This document shows positions 1 to 6,136 of a stretch of 7,604 nucleotides of DNA, in pieces; positions within the stretch are counted from its first letter, which is position 1, and each line of letters starts with the position of its first letter. The notes beneath the pieces were generated by a model that made no database searches, was not told where the DNA came from, and saw nothing but the letters and a program-made list of their open reading frames with translations. The position numbers and the translations under genes are program-made. This DNA comes from Cytophagales bacterium (GTDB lineage Bacteria; Bacteroidota; Bacteroidia; Cytophagales; Cyclobacteriaceae), in NCBI GenBank assembly GCA_003541895.1, contig DPLR01000383.1, positions 1-7,604 on the forward strand, in the 5' to 3' direction.

Positions 1-1040
1 GTCACCGACATTATGTCTGGCTTCGCTTCGCGTTGCCGAATTCTCTTACTAAACCACCGAGGCAGATAAGCACCCGGATAAACCCAGATAAGTCGGAATA
101 GAATAGTAGCGATACTAATCAGCGCTCCATAGGCAATCAATTCCAGTAAGGAATGATTTTGAATGTGTCTTAACACCACAGGCAGTTGCAAGCCAATTAA
201 AATAAAAATTAAACCGTTCAAAATAAAAATGACGGTCTCCCACACCGACCACGCATTAAGACGCGAGCGATGATTAAAAATCTTAGACGAATTCCAACTC
301 AAGAAAAGGCCACAAGCTACTACCGAAAGCACTCCCGAAACATGAATCTGTTCAGCTAAAAGATAAGCCGTGTACGGTGCAATGAATGTAAGCGTGGTGT
401 CATTCACCGGATCATCGGGCGTGATCATATGAATCCACTTGAACAACTGACCCAGCACTAAGCCCACGGCCACTCCTACCACCGCCACATAGAAAAAGTT
501 GATACTTGCCAACCAAAAAATAAAAGTACCCGAAGCAGCGGCCGCAATGCCGTAGCGATACGCTATTAAACCGGTAGCGTCATTCACCAAACTTTCACCT
601 TCTAAAATGGTAGCTACTCTTCTCGGAATGCCAAGCCCTTTGGTAGCAGCGCTTGCAGCAACGGCATCGGGTGGCGAGATGATGGCACCAAGCACAAATG
701 ACTCGGGCCAGCCAAACCCGGGAATAAAATAGTGCGCCACAACAGCCACCAATGTAGTAGTGAACAAAACACAACCGATGGCCAGTAGACTAATCGCGCG
801 CTTGTTTGCTTTAAAGTCGGGCCACGAGGTGGTCCATGCAGCTGAATAAAGAACCGGTGGCAAAAAAATCAAGAAGATGGTATCAGGCTCAAGTGCAATT
901 TCATGCAAGCCCGGGATAAGACTCACCCCAATACCCACCAGAACAAGTAAAACCGGGTAAGGAATTTTTATACGTCCCGCCACTTCGGCCAATGCGGTAA
1001 TGATCGCCAGTAATAAAATGATAATCGTAATATCTCCCAT
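1..1040 (-). CDS. Na+/H+ antiporter, CPA1/NhaP-type (partial, C-terminus off the left edge)
   Basis: This is an inner-membrane cation/proton exchanger that would trade Na+ (or K+) for H+ in pH and salt homeostasis. The minus-strand frame stays open for 346 codons from the ATG at 1038-1040 to the left edge, so the C-terminus is missing. The product is a chain of hydrophobic helices starting MGDITIIILLLAIITALAEV. Family signatures are visible: FLIFLPPVLYSAAW in the N-terminal third, SPPDAVAA with Asp125, and EGESLVND at residues 147-154 followed by ATGLIAYR. The Pro-Asp and Asn-Asp positions are the conserved polar residues of the CPA1 exchange site in known families. Later helices include a VSGVLSVVACGLFLSW segment. 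It is divergent from the pterin genes, with 95 nt between starts. The ion specificity cannot be read from sequence. No gene symbol is given because several CPA1 subfamilies look alike. Confidence 0.9.
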   Translation of the reverse strand, partial: MGDITIIILLLAIITALAEVAGRIKIPYPVLLVLVGIGVSLIPGLHEIALEPDTIFLIFLPPVLYSAAWTTSWPDFKANKRAISLLAIGCVLFTTTLVAVVAHYFIPGFGWPESFVLGAIISPPDAVAASAATKGLGIPRRVATILEGESLVNDATGLIAYRYGIAAAASGTFIFWLASINFFYVAVVGVAVGLVLGQLFKWIHMITPDDPVNDTTLTFIAPYTAYLLAEQIHVSGVLSVVACGLFLSWNSSKIFNHRSRLNAWSVWETVIFILNGLIFILIGLQLPVVLRHIQNHSLLELIAYGALISIATILFRLIWVYPGAYLPRWFSKRIRQREAKPDIMSV

Positions 1041-1135
1041 AGCAAACTTGAACTCCAATATCAAAAAAAACATTCAAGATTTGTTAAAAAAAATAGTTGC
1101 CGAACTTTTTTGATACCTTACTGTTTAAAAGGAAC

Positions 1136-1546
1136 ATGAAAGTTGCTGCCTCACGTAAAGAACATTTCAATGCGGCCCATCGCCTGTACAATCCACAATG
1201 GAATGACGAAAAAAATAGTGCCGTGTTTGGCAAGTGTAGTAATCCCAATTTCCATGGCCACAATTACGAAGTGATCGTGAGTGTCATTGGCGAACCAGAT
1301 CCGGATACAGGATACGTGTTTGACATGAAACTATTAAGCGACCTAATCACGGAACATGTACTCACAAAATTCGATCATAAAAATCTTAACTTAGATACGA
1401 TCTACTTTCAAAACTTAAACCCAACGGCCGAAAATATTGCGATTGTGATATGGCGGATATTGCGGCAACACATTGATAGCAAATACGAACTTAAAATTAA
1501 ACTTTATGAGACAGAAAGAAATTGCGTTGAATATCCGGCCCATTAA
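1136..1546 (+). CDS. 6-pyruvoyl-tetrahydropterin synthase / QueD family (COG0720) protein
   Basis: This 136-residue cytosolic enzyme acts on 7,8-dihydroneopterin triphosphate, the product of the folE gene that overlaps its 3' end. Visible active-site residues are the zinc histidines His15 (FNAAHRL), His40 and His42 (HGH), the catalytic Cys34, the Asp80-His81 pair in KFDHKNLNLD, and the pterin-anchoring Glu125 in YETERNCVEY. The spacing is C-x5-HGH (FGKCSNPNFHGHNYEV), as in animal PTPS (rat FGKCNNPNGHGHNYK from memory); E. coli QueD has C-x3-HGH. That favours 6-pyruvoyltetrahydropterin over 6-carboxytetrahydropterin as product, although automatic annotation may say QueD. I chose ATG 1136 because homology begins right after it and AAAAGGA lies just upstream; a TTG at 1097 would add 13 residues without family resemblance. 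Family assignment is firm, the exact reaction is inferred. Confidence 0.9.
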   Translation: MKVAASRKEHFNAAHRLYNPQWNDEKNSAVFGKCSNPNFHGHNYEVIVSVIGEPDPDTGYVFDMKLLSDLITEHVLTKFDHKNLNLDTIYFQNLNPTAENIAIVIWRILRQHIDSKYELKIKLYETERNCVEYPAH

Positions 1547-2189
1547 ACCGCTCGATCCCGAAGAGGATCATCCTGTCTCATCGTACGACACACCGCTGCG
1601 CGATGATGCGTTCATGTTGTCTGACGAAGAAAAAATTGAAAAGATCGAAAAACACTTTCGCGAGATCATGAACGTGCTCGGACTCGATCTCACGGACGAT
1701 AGTTTGAATGGCACTCCACATCGTGTGGCAAAAATGTTTGTAAAAGAAGCATTCAGCGGATTAAATCCCGTGAACAGACCACACCCCCGCTTGTTCGAAA
1801 ACAAGTACAATTATGATCAGATGTTGGTGGAGAAGGACATTACGTTCTATTCGCATTGCGAACATCACTTTGTACCCATTTATGGCAAAGCGCACGTGGC
1901 TTACTTCTCATCGGGAAAAGTAATCGGCTTGAGTAAAATCAATCGCTTCGTTCAATATTATTCGAAGCGGCCACAAGTGCAAGAAAGACTCACCGTGCAA
2001 ATCGGCAAAGAGTTAGAGCGCGTGCTCAATACTTCTGATGTAGCGGTAGTGATTGATGCCAACCACATGTGCGTTGCTTCGCGCGGAGTGGTTGATACCA
2101 ATAGCAAGACCGGTACAGCCTATTTTGCAGGCAAATTTAAAGACGAAAACATCAAGCGCGAATTTTTGAATTACATCAATGCGAAGTAG
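1506..2189 (+). CDS. folE: GTP cyclohydrolase I
   Basis: This enzyme converts GTP to 7,8-dihydroneopterin triphosphate plus formate, the first step of folate, biopterin and queuosine-type pterin pathways; the family forms cytosolic decamers. With ATG 1506 the product is 227 residues. The zinc and catalytic motif CEHHFVP has Cys118, His120 and His121, and the third zinc ligand is Cys189 in HMCVASRGV. GTP-binding family motifs GTPHRVAKMF, GLSKINRFVQYY and RPQVQERLT are intact. The N-terminal extension with HPVSSYDTPLR is what I remember from Bacteroidota FolE, so the start must lie before it. That leaves ATG 1506, or TTG 1527, both inside the upstream PTPS-family gene. The 41-nt overlap in a different frame suggests translational coupling. 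A TTG at 1473 is open but unlikely. A downstream ATG at 1614 would remove the conserved extension. Confidence 0.96.
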   Translation: MRQKEIALNIRPIKPLDPEEDHPVSSYDTPLRDDAFMLSDEEKIEKIEKHFREIMNVLGLDLTDDSLNGTPHRVAKMFVKEAFSGLNPVNRPHPRLFENKYNYDQMLVEKDITFYSHCEHHFVPIYGKAHVAYFSSGKVIGLSKINRFVQYYSKRPQVQERLTVQIGKELERVLNTSDVAVVIDANHMCVASRGVVDTNSKTGTAYFAGKFKDENIKREFLNYINAK

Positions 2190-2209
2190 CATTAAGTTAT
2201 CTTGAACAA

Positions 2210-2617
2210 ATGAGACAAATGAATAAACTAATTATTCTTGTATTAATCCTGACATCTCATACTGGGTTCACTCAGTCTAATGCCATTCAAGTGAAGGTCT
2301 CCACATCATCTTCTAAAGGGGATAAGGATAGTTTGTTTACTGTTACAACAAACTATTTTGATATCGAATTGCATTCTACGACTAAAAATGACGGCTCAAA
2401 ATATTTTACCACTAAAAAGAACTTAATTAAGAAATACGTCAATGACAAAAACTTCACTTTCAAGTTCATGTTCGTTTGCAATGATGACGGTTCTGTGAAA
2501 AAATTTAATACCGAAATAGAGTTCTTGGATTTCATGCTAAAAGGAGGTTACGAAATGGTCAGCTCGAATAAAGAGAAATACCACACGGACTATGTATTCA
2601 AAAAACAATTGAAGTGA
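2210..2617 (+). CDS. Small secreted protein of unknown function
   Basis: I do not recognise this 135-residue protein. It starts at ATG 2210, with a second ATG at 2219 that gives a more canonical signal peptide (MNKLIILVLILTSHTGFTQS). The hydrophobic core is residues 7-14, and cleavage probably follows Gln22 in FTQ|S, so the mature protein would be about 113 residues and exported to the periplasm or beyond. No lipobox cysteine is present; the only Cys is Cys90. The mature part is Lys/Thr/Ser-rich. Its end, EIEFLDFMLKGGYEMVSS followed by a YVFKK strand, resembles the pattern 'L-x-x-M-x-x-x-G-[WY]-E-[LM]-V' seen near the C-terminus of many small Bacteroidota exported proteins and DUF4177-like domains; this is a weak resemblance from memory. 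It lies 20 nt after folE on the same strand and could be read through from it. By eye the gene is more AT-rich than its neighbours, which may mean later acquisition or weak constraint. Confidence 0.75.
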   Translation: MRQMNKLIILVLILTSHTGFTQSNAIQVKVSTSSSKGDKDSLFTVTTNYFDIELHSTTKNDGSKYFTTKKNLIKKYVNDKNFTFKFMFVCNDDGSVKKFNTEIEFLDFMLKGGYEMVSSNKEKYHTDYVFKKQLK

Positions 2618-2700
2618 TCAAATCAATTGAATCAACGTTTCAGAATAAGAAAGCAACTCGTTGACAATCAAAAATTATTTATATCCCGGCCTTGGGTAGA

Positions 2701-2728
2701 TAACTTGTAAGTTGTAACCTGTAATCCT
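2701..2728 (+). repeat. Heptanucleotide tandem repeat in the mtaB promoter
   Basis: Three consecutive 7-mers, TAACTTG, TAAGTTG and TAACCTG (2701-2721), are followed by a decayed fourth unit TAATCCT (2722-2728). The first unit supplies the TTG of the putative -33 element, and the array fills most of the spacer up to the -7 element. A gain or loss of one unit would move TTG by 7 bp relative to the -7 box. Confidence 0.6.
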
Positions 2729-2735
2729 ACCTTTG
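2705..2735 (+). promoter_or_regulatory. Bacteroidota-type promoter of mtaB
   Basis: The -7 element TACCTTTG at 2728-2735 is a perfect match to the TAnnTTTG consensus of the Bacteroidota primary sigma factor. A TTG at 2705-2707 lies 20 nt upstream, within the usual spacing. The start codon ATG begins at 2743, only 7 nt after the -7 box, so the predicted transcript would have almost no 5' leader. Position and spacing are read directly; promoter activity is inferred. Confidence 0.65.
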
Positions 2736-2742
2736 CGGCTCA

Positions 2743-4059
2743 ATGAAAAAAGTCGCTTTCTATACGCTCGGATGCAAATTAAACTATTCGGAGACATCAA
2801 CTATTGCTAGAAAGTTCGAAGAGAAGGGCTACATCAAAACCGAGTTTACAGACTCACCTGATATTTTCATAATCAATACTTGTTCAGTTACAGAAAATGC
2901 AGATAAGAAATGCAGGAAAGTAGTGCGCGAGGCACGCGCCATTTCGCCCCATGCGTATGTTGCTATCATTGGCTGTTATGCGCAGCTAAAGCCAAAAGAG
3001 ATTTCTGAAATTCCGGGTGTAGATGCGGTACTTGGCGCTGCTGAAAAATTTCAACTCGTTGAATTGCTCGATGGGTTTGTTCGCCCTTTAAAAACTACCG
3101 TGTTTAATTCGGAAATCGATGCGGTAAAAAATTTCAATACCTCGTATTCTATGCTTGACCGCACCCGCACTTTTTTGAAAGTACAAGATGGGTGTGATTA
3201 TTCTTGCACGTTTTGCACAATCCCTCTAGCGCGTGGCCATAGCCGAAGTGATTCGATTCAAAACATTGTAAGAACCGCCCAAGAAATTGCTGGCACGAAT
3301 GTGAAAGAAATTGTTCTGACAGGCGTGAACACTGGCGACTTTGGATTGCAAAACGGAGAACGAAAAGAACGTTTCTTAGATTTGATCAAAGTCCTTGATA
3401 CCGTTGAAGGAATTGAACGATTCAGAATTTCTTCGATAGAACCCAACTTGCTTCACGATGACATCATCGAATTCGTTTCGAGTTCAAAACGCTTTGTTCC
3501 GCATTTTCATATTCCGTTGCAATCGGGTTCAAATAAAATATTAAAGCTGATGCGCAGAAGGTATCTGCGTGAGTTGTATACCGCACGGGTTGAAAAAATA
3601 AAATCGCTGATGCCGCACGCATGCATTGGCGTTGACGTGATTGTCGGCTTCCCTGGCGAAAAACATGAAGATTTCTTAGAGACCTACAATTTCCTGAATG
3701 AATTGCCCATTTCTTACCTTCATGTGTTTACTTATTCAGAACGGGAAAATACCGTTGCTGCCTCCATGCCCCTAGTTATTCCGATGAATGAGCGGAACGA
3801 GCGCTCACGTATGCTACATATCTTATCCGATAAAAAGCGAAGAGCTTTCTATGAAGAGAATCTCGGCAAGGAATTTTCAGTGCTGTTTGAAAACGATATT
3901 GAAGACGGAATGATGCATGGCTTTACAGAAAACTACATTCGGGTAAATGCAAAATATGATCCGCTGCTCATCAACGAGATAAAGCGTGTAAAACTCACAT
4001 CAATAGCTGACGGAGGAACCGTTAACATAGAAGAAGTTGAAAATTCCGTGTTCGCTTAA
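2743..4059 (+). CDS. mtaB: tRNA (t6A37) methylthiotransferase MtaB (radical SAM)
   Basis: This cytosolic radical-SAM enzyme adds a methylthio group to C2 of N6-threonylcarbamoyladenosine at tRNA position 37, which reads ANN codons. The product is 438 residues, normal for the family. The N-terminal UPF0004 domain (about 3-105) has the auxiliary [4Fe-4S] ligands Cys11 (TLGCKLNYSE), Cys47 (NTCSVT) and Cys78 (GCYAQ). The radical-SAM cluster is Cys151-x3-Cys155-x2-Cys158 in QDGCDYSCTFCTIPLARG, followed by family motifs IVLTGVNTG, HIPLQSGS and VDVIVGFPGE. A TRAM-like RNA-binding segment fills about 370-435. The CKLNYSE and DYSCTFC context fits MtaB better than MiaB or RimO. The ATG at 2743 begins the conserved N-terminal strand. 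It has its own promoter. Its stop codon overlaps that of the convergent ABC ATPase gene. Confidence 0.94.
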   Translation: MKKVAFYTLGCKLNYSETSTIARKFEEKGYIKTEFTDSPDIFIINTCSVTENADKKCRKVVREARAISPHAYVAIIGCYAQLKPKEISEIPGVDAVLGAAEKFQLVELLDGFVRPLKTTVFNSEIDAVKNFNTSYSMLDRTRTFLKVQDGCDYSCTFCTIPLARGHSRSDSIQNIVRTAQEIAGTNVKEIVLTGVNTGDFGLQNGERKERFLDLIKVLDTVEGIERFRISSIEPNLLHDDIIEFVSSSKRFVPHFHIPLQSGSNKILKLMRRRYLRELYTARVEKIKSLMPHACIGVDVIVGFPGEKHEDFLETYNFLNELPISYLHVFTYSERENTVAASMPLVIPMNERNERSRMLHILSDKKRRAFYEENLGKEFSVLFENDIEDGMMHGFTENYIRVNAKYDPLLINEIKRVKLTSIADGGTVNIEEVENSVFA

Positions 4060-4709
4060 GAAACAATAACTCCGTCTTTGATTTCAAGTTTTCGGTCGGC
4101 CATGGCAGCAAATTCTTGGTTGTGCGTAACGATCACGAACGTCTGATTAAAATCGTTGCGCAGTTGAAAGAAAAGTTGGTGCAACTCAGAGGCATTTTTT
4201 GAATCGAGATTACCGCTCGGTTCGTCAGCAAAAATTAATAGCGGTGAATTAATTAAAGCACGTGCCACCGCCACGCGCTGTTGCTCACCCCCTGATAGCT
4301 CGGAAGGTTTGTGTTTAGAGCGAGATTCAAGCCCGAGTAAATTCAAAAGTTCGTTCGCACGTTCATTGATTTTTTTTAAGTCTCCGTGGCCAATGAGCCC
4401 TGGGATCATCACGTTTTCAAGTGCAGAAAACTCAGGCAACAGGTTGTGAAACTGAAAAACAAAGCCCATATTTTTATTTCGAAACTCAGCGAGCGGCTTA
4501 GCTTTTAAAGCAAACAGATTGGTGTCGTTAATCTTCACCTCACCTTCGTTGGGAACATCCAGCGAACTAAGGATATGCAAGAGTGTACTTTTACCTGCCC
4601 CCGATGCGCCAACAATGGCCACCACTTCACCCTTCTTTATCTCAAGGTCAACCCCTTTTAAAACAGGTAGCGCATTGTACGATTTCTTTAATCCTTTTGC
4701 TTTTAGCAT
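4056..4709 (-). CDS. lolD: LolD/MacB-type ABC transporter ATP-binding protein
   Basis: This is a 217-residue cytosolic ATPase of the LolD/MacB/FtsE group, which powers lipoprotein release from the inner membrane or macrolide/peptide export together with a separate permease. All nucleotide-binding motifs are intact: Walker A GASGAGKST (34-42), Q-loop Gln86 in FVFQFHNLLPEFSALENV, signature LSGGEQQRVAVARAL (138-152), Walker B LLIFADEP (157-164), D-loop SGNLD (165-169) and the switch His196 in VTHN. The Q-loop LLPEFSALENV and PSGNLD are typical of LolD. No permease gene (LolC/E or MacB-like) is adjacent, so the lipoprotein role is family inference; a MacB-type partner elsewhere is possible. The ATG at 4707-4709 is the first in frame and starts the conserved N-terminus. 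It is convergent with mtaB and divergent from sucC. Confidence 0.87.
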   Translation of the reverse strand: MLKAKGLKKSYNALPVLKGVDLEIKKGEVVAIVGASGAGKSTLLHILSSLDVPNEGEVKINDTNLFALKAKPLAEFRNKNMGFVFQFHNLLPEFSALENVMIPGLIGHGDLKKINERANELLNLLGLESRSKHKPSELSGGEQQRVAVARALINSPLLIFADEPSGNLDSKNASELHQLFFQLRNDFNQTFVIVTHNQEFAAMADRKLEIKDGVIVS

Positions 4710-4759
4710 GCTTCAATTTAATTCAAAATGCAATTTGAAATCGCATTTACCAAAACAGT

Positions 4760-4790
4760 CAAAAGTAGGATAATTAGCTTGGCCATTCCA
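4760..4790 (-). promoter_or_regulatory. Putative promoter of the lolD-like gene
   Basis: On the minus strand, 4767-4760 reads TACTTTTG, a perfect TAnnTTTG -7 element. A TGG at 4790-4788 lies 20 nt upstream, which is only a partial match to TTG at -33. The predicted transcript would start near 4755, leaving a leader of about 45 nt before the ATG at 4709. The -7 match is clear, the -33 partner is weak. Confidence 0.45.
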
Positions 4791-4813
4791 TGCGATCATA
4801 AAAAAATTAATTA

Positions 4814-4835
4814 TAACGCATGAAATAAAGCGTTA
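4814..4835. promoter_or_regulatory. Dyad TAACGC-N10-GCGTTA upstream of sucC
   Basis: Two perfect 6-bp inverted arms (4814-4819 and 4830-4835) are separated by an AT-rich 10-nt spacer, 32 nt before the sucC start codon. The dyad sits where a weak -33/-7 pair for sucC (TG at 4821-4822, TAGCTTGC at 4843-4850) would fall, so it could be an operator. There is no T-run fitting an intrinsic terminator, and no upstream gene on either strand ends here. The operator role is inference only. Confidence 0.3.
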
Positions 4836-4867
4836 AAAAAAGTAGCTTGCTTCCAAAACAATAGCAC

Positions 4868-6079
4868 ATGAACATTCACGAATATCAAGCTAAAGAAGTA
4901 TTAAAAAAATATGGAGTAGCCGTTCAACGTGGCATCGTGGCCGATACACCCGACAAGGCCGTAGCAGCTGCTAAAAATTTACAAGCAGAAACAGGCTCCA
5001 AGTGGTTCGTGGTGAAGTCTCAAATTCATGCCGGTGGCCGTGGCAAAGGAACGGTAAAAGAAACAGGTTCACGTGGTGTTGTTTTGGCAAAAAGTTTTGA
5101 TGAAGTGTTTGAAAAATCTAAAGCCATTTTAGGCGGCACGTTGGTAACCATTCAAACAGGTGCTGCCGGAAAAAAAGTAAATAAGGTTCTGATCCCCGAA
5201 GATGTTTATTACCCAGGCGCAAGTGAACCGAAAGAATACTACATGAGCATTCTGCTCGACCGTTCAACCAGCAAGCCTGTAATCATGGCCAGTACAGAAG
5301 GCGGAATGAACATTGAAGAAGTGACTGCCACTCATCCCGAAAAGATTGTGAAAGAATGGATTGACCCGCGCATTGGCCTTCAGCCTTTCCAAGCTAGAAA
5401 AATAGCCTTTGCTCTAGGTATGGAAGGGAATGCTTTCAAAGAAATGGTGAAGTTTGTGAATGCCCTCTATAACGCATACATCGGTCTGGATGCTTCTATG
5501 TTTGAAATCAATCCTGTCTTAAGAACTTCCGATAGTAAAATACTGGCCGTGGATGGCAAAGTGAATTTGGATGACAATGCGCTATACCGTCACCCAGACC
5601 TCGAAGAGCTACGCGACATTACCGAAGAAGATCCCTTGGAGGTAGAGGCCGGAAAATCAGGATTGAATTATGTTAAGCTTGATGGCAACGTAGGTTGTAT
5701 GGTGAATGGCGCAGGCCTAGCGATGGCCACCATGGATATCATCAAACTTTCTGGCGGAGAGCCAGCTAATTTTCTCGATGTGGGTGGTGGCGCCAATGCG
5801 GAAACGGTAGAAGCAGGATTTAGAATTATCCTTAAAGATCCCAACGTAAAAGCAATCCTCATCAATATTTTTGGAGGTATCGTTCGTTGCGATAGAGTTG
5901 CCAATGGGGTGGTTGAAGCTTATCGGAAAGTGGGAAACATCCCTGTACCGATTATTGTAAGACTTCAAGGAACTAATGCCGAAGAAGGTGCTAAGATCAT
6001 TAAAGAGTCTGGCCTAAAAGTCTATTCGGCTATTTTGCTAAAAGAGGCTGCCGAACGAATAAAAGAAGTTTTAGCTTAA
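4868..6079 (+). CDS. sucC: Succinyl-CoA ligase [ADP-forming] beta subunit
   Basis: This cytosolic TCA-cycle subunit joins the alpha subunit SucD to interconvert succinyl-CoA and succinate with ATP formation. The product is 403 residues, slightly longer than the roughly 388 of E. coli. It opens with the diagnostic [17 protein letters not shown]. The ATP-grasp domain (about 2-225) contains the nucleotide-binding [11 protein letters not shown] (50-60) and the metal ligands Asn215 (EINPV) and Asp229 (AVDGK). The ligase-CoA domain (about 270-395) has [13 protein letters not shown] (280-292), FLDVGGGA and [13 protein letters not shown] (336-348), the last being the phosphate/power-helix region. The extra residues lie around 131-170. 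Gln20 occupies the place where E. coli has Pro20, near the nucleotide entry site. No sucD is adjacent, so the partner must be elsewhere. ATG 4868 is fixed by the conserved N-terminus. Confidence 0.97.
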   Translation: MNIHEYQAKEVLKKYGVAVQRGIVADTPDKAVAAAKNLQAETGSKWFVVKSQIHAGGRGKGTVKETGSRGVVLAKSFDEVFEKSKAILGGTLVTIQTGAAGKKVNKVLIPEDVYYPGASEPKEYYMSILLDRSTSKPVIMASTEGGMNIEEVTATHPEKIVKEWIDPRIGLQPFQARKIAFALGMEGNAFKEMVKFVNALYNAYIGLDASMFEINPVLRTSDSKILAVDGKVNLDDNALYRHPDLEELRDITEEDPLEVEAGKSGLNYVKLDGNVGCMVNGAGLAMATMDIIKLSGGEPANFLDVGGGANAETVEAGFRIILKDPNVKAILINIFGGIVRCDRVANGVVEAYRKVGNIPVPIIVRLQGTNAEEGAKIIKESGLKVYSAILLKEAAERIKEVLA

Positions 6080-6105
6080 GTGAAGTGGTTTCCTAATCAG
6101 GTTTA

Positions 6106-6122
6106 ATTGCATAAATTGCAAT
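6106..6122. promoter_or_regulatory. Dyad ATTGCA-N5-TGCAAT upstream of the outer-membrane gene
   Basis: A perfect 6-bp inverted repeat with a 5-nt TAAAT spacer occupies the 57-nt gap between sucC and the next gene, 14 nt before the ATG at 6137. It also reads as a direct repeat of ATTGCA. A partial -7 match (TAAGTTCG, 6125-6132) follows immediately, so the dyad would lie just upstream of a possible promoter core. The AT-rich stem and lack of a T-tract argue against a terminator for sucC. Confidence 0.3.
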
Positions 6123-6136
6123 CTTAAGTTCGTTAG

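Noticed and set aside
1043..1077. CAAGTTTG on the minus strand as a -7 box of the antiporter gene, implying a leaderless mRNA
   Set aside because: The first consensus T is missing and the nearest TTG is 24 nt away, just outside usual spacing, so the support is too thin to list.
1111..1121. TACCTTAC as a promoter for the pterin pair
   Set aside because: Only four of six consensus bases match and no TTG lies at a suitable distance.
1097..1135. TTG start that would extend the PTPS-family protein by 13 residues
   Set aside because: The added residues show no family resemblance, and ATG 1136 with AAAAGGA upstream sits directly before the conserved part.
1473..1505. TTG start extending FolE by 11 residues
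   Set aside because: It deepens the overlap with the upstream gene and adds residues unlike known FolE; ATG 1506 is closer to the conserved extension.
1568..1810. 80-codon open frame on the minus strand
   Set aside because: It lies entirely antisense within folE, is rich in Ser/Phe as expected of an antisense shadow, and has no recognisable domain.
2606..2631. Direct repeat CAATTGAA, two copies 18 bp apart, at the end of the small secreted gene
   Set aside because: It is short, AT-rich and isolated; chance is an adequate explanation.
2632..2664. Inverted repeat TCAACG...CGTTGA as terminator of the small secreted gene
   Set aside because: The loop is 21 nt, the stem only 6 bp, and no T-run follows.
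4519..4773. 84-codon plus-strand open frame
   Set aside because: It is antisense to the highly conserved ATPase N-terminal half and its promoter region; the protein has no recognisable motif.
5668..5968. Two overlapping minus-strand open frames
   Set aside because: Both are antisense to the conserved ligase-CoA domain of sucC and look like composition effects.
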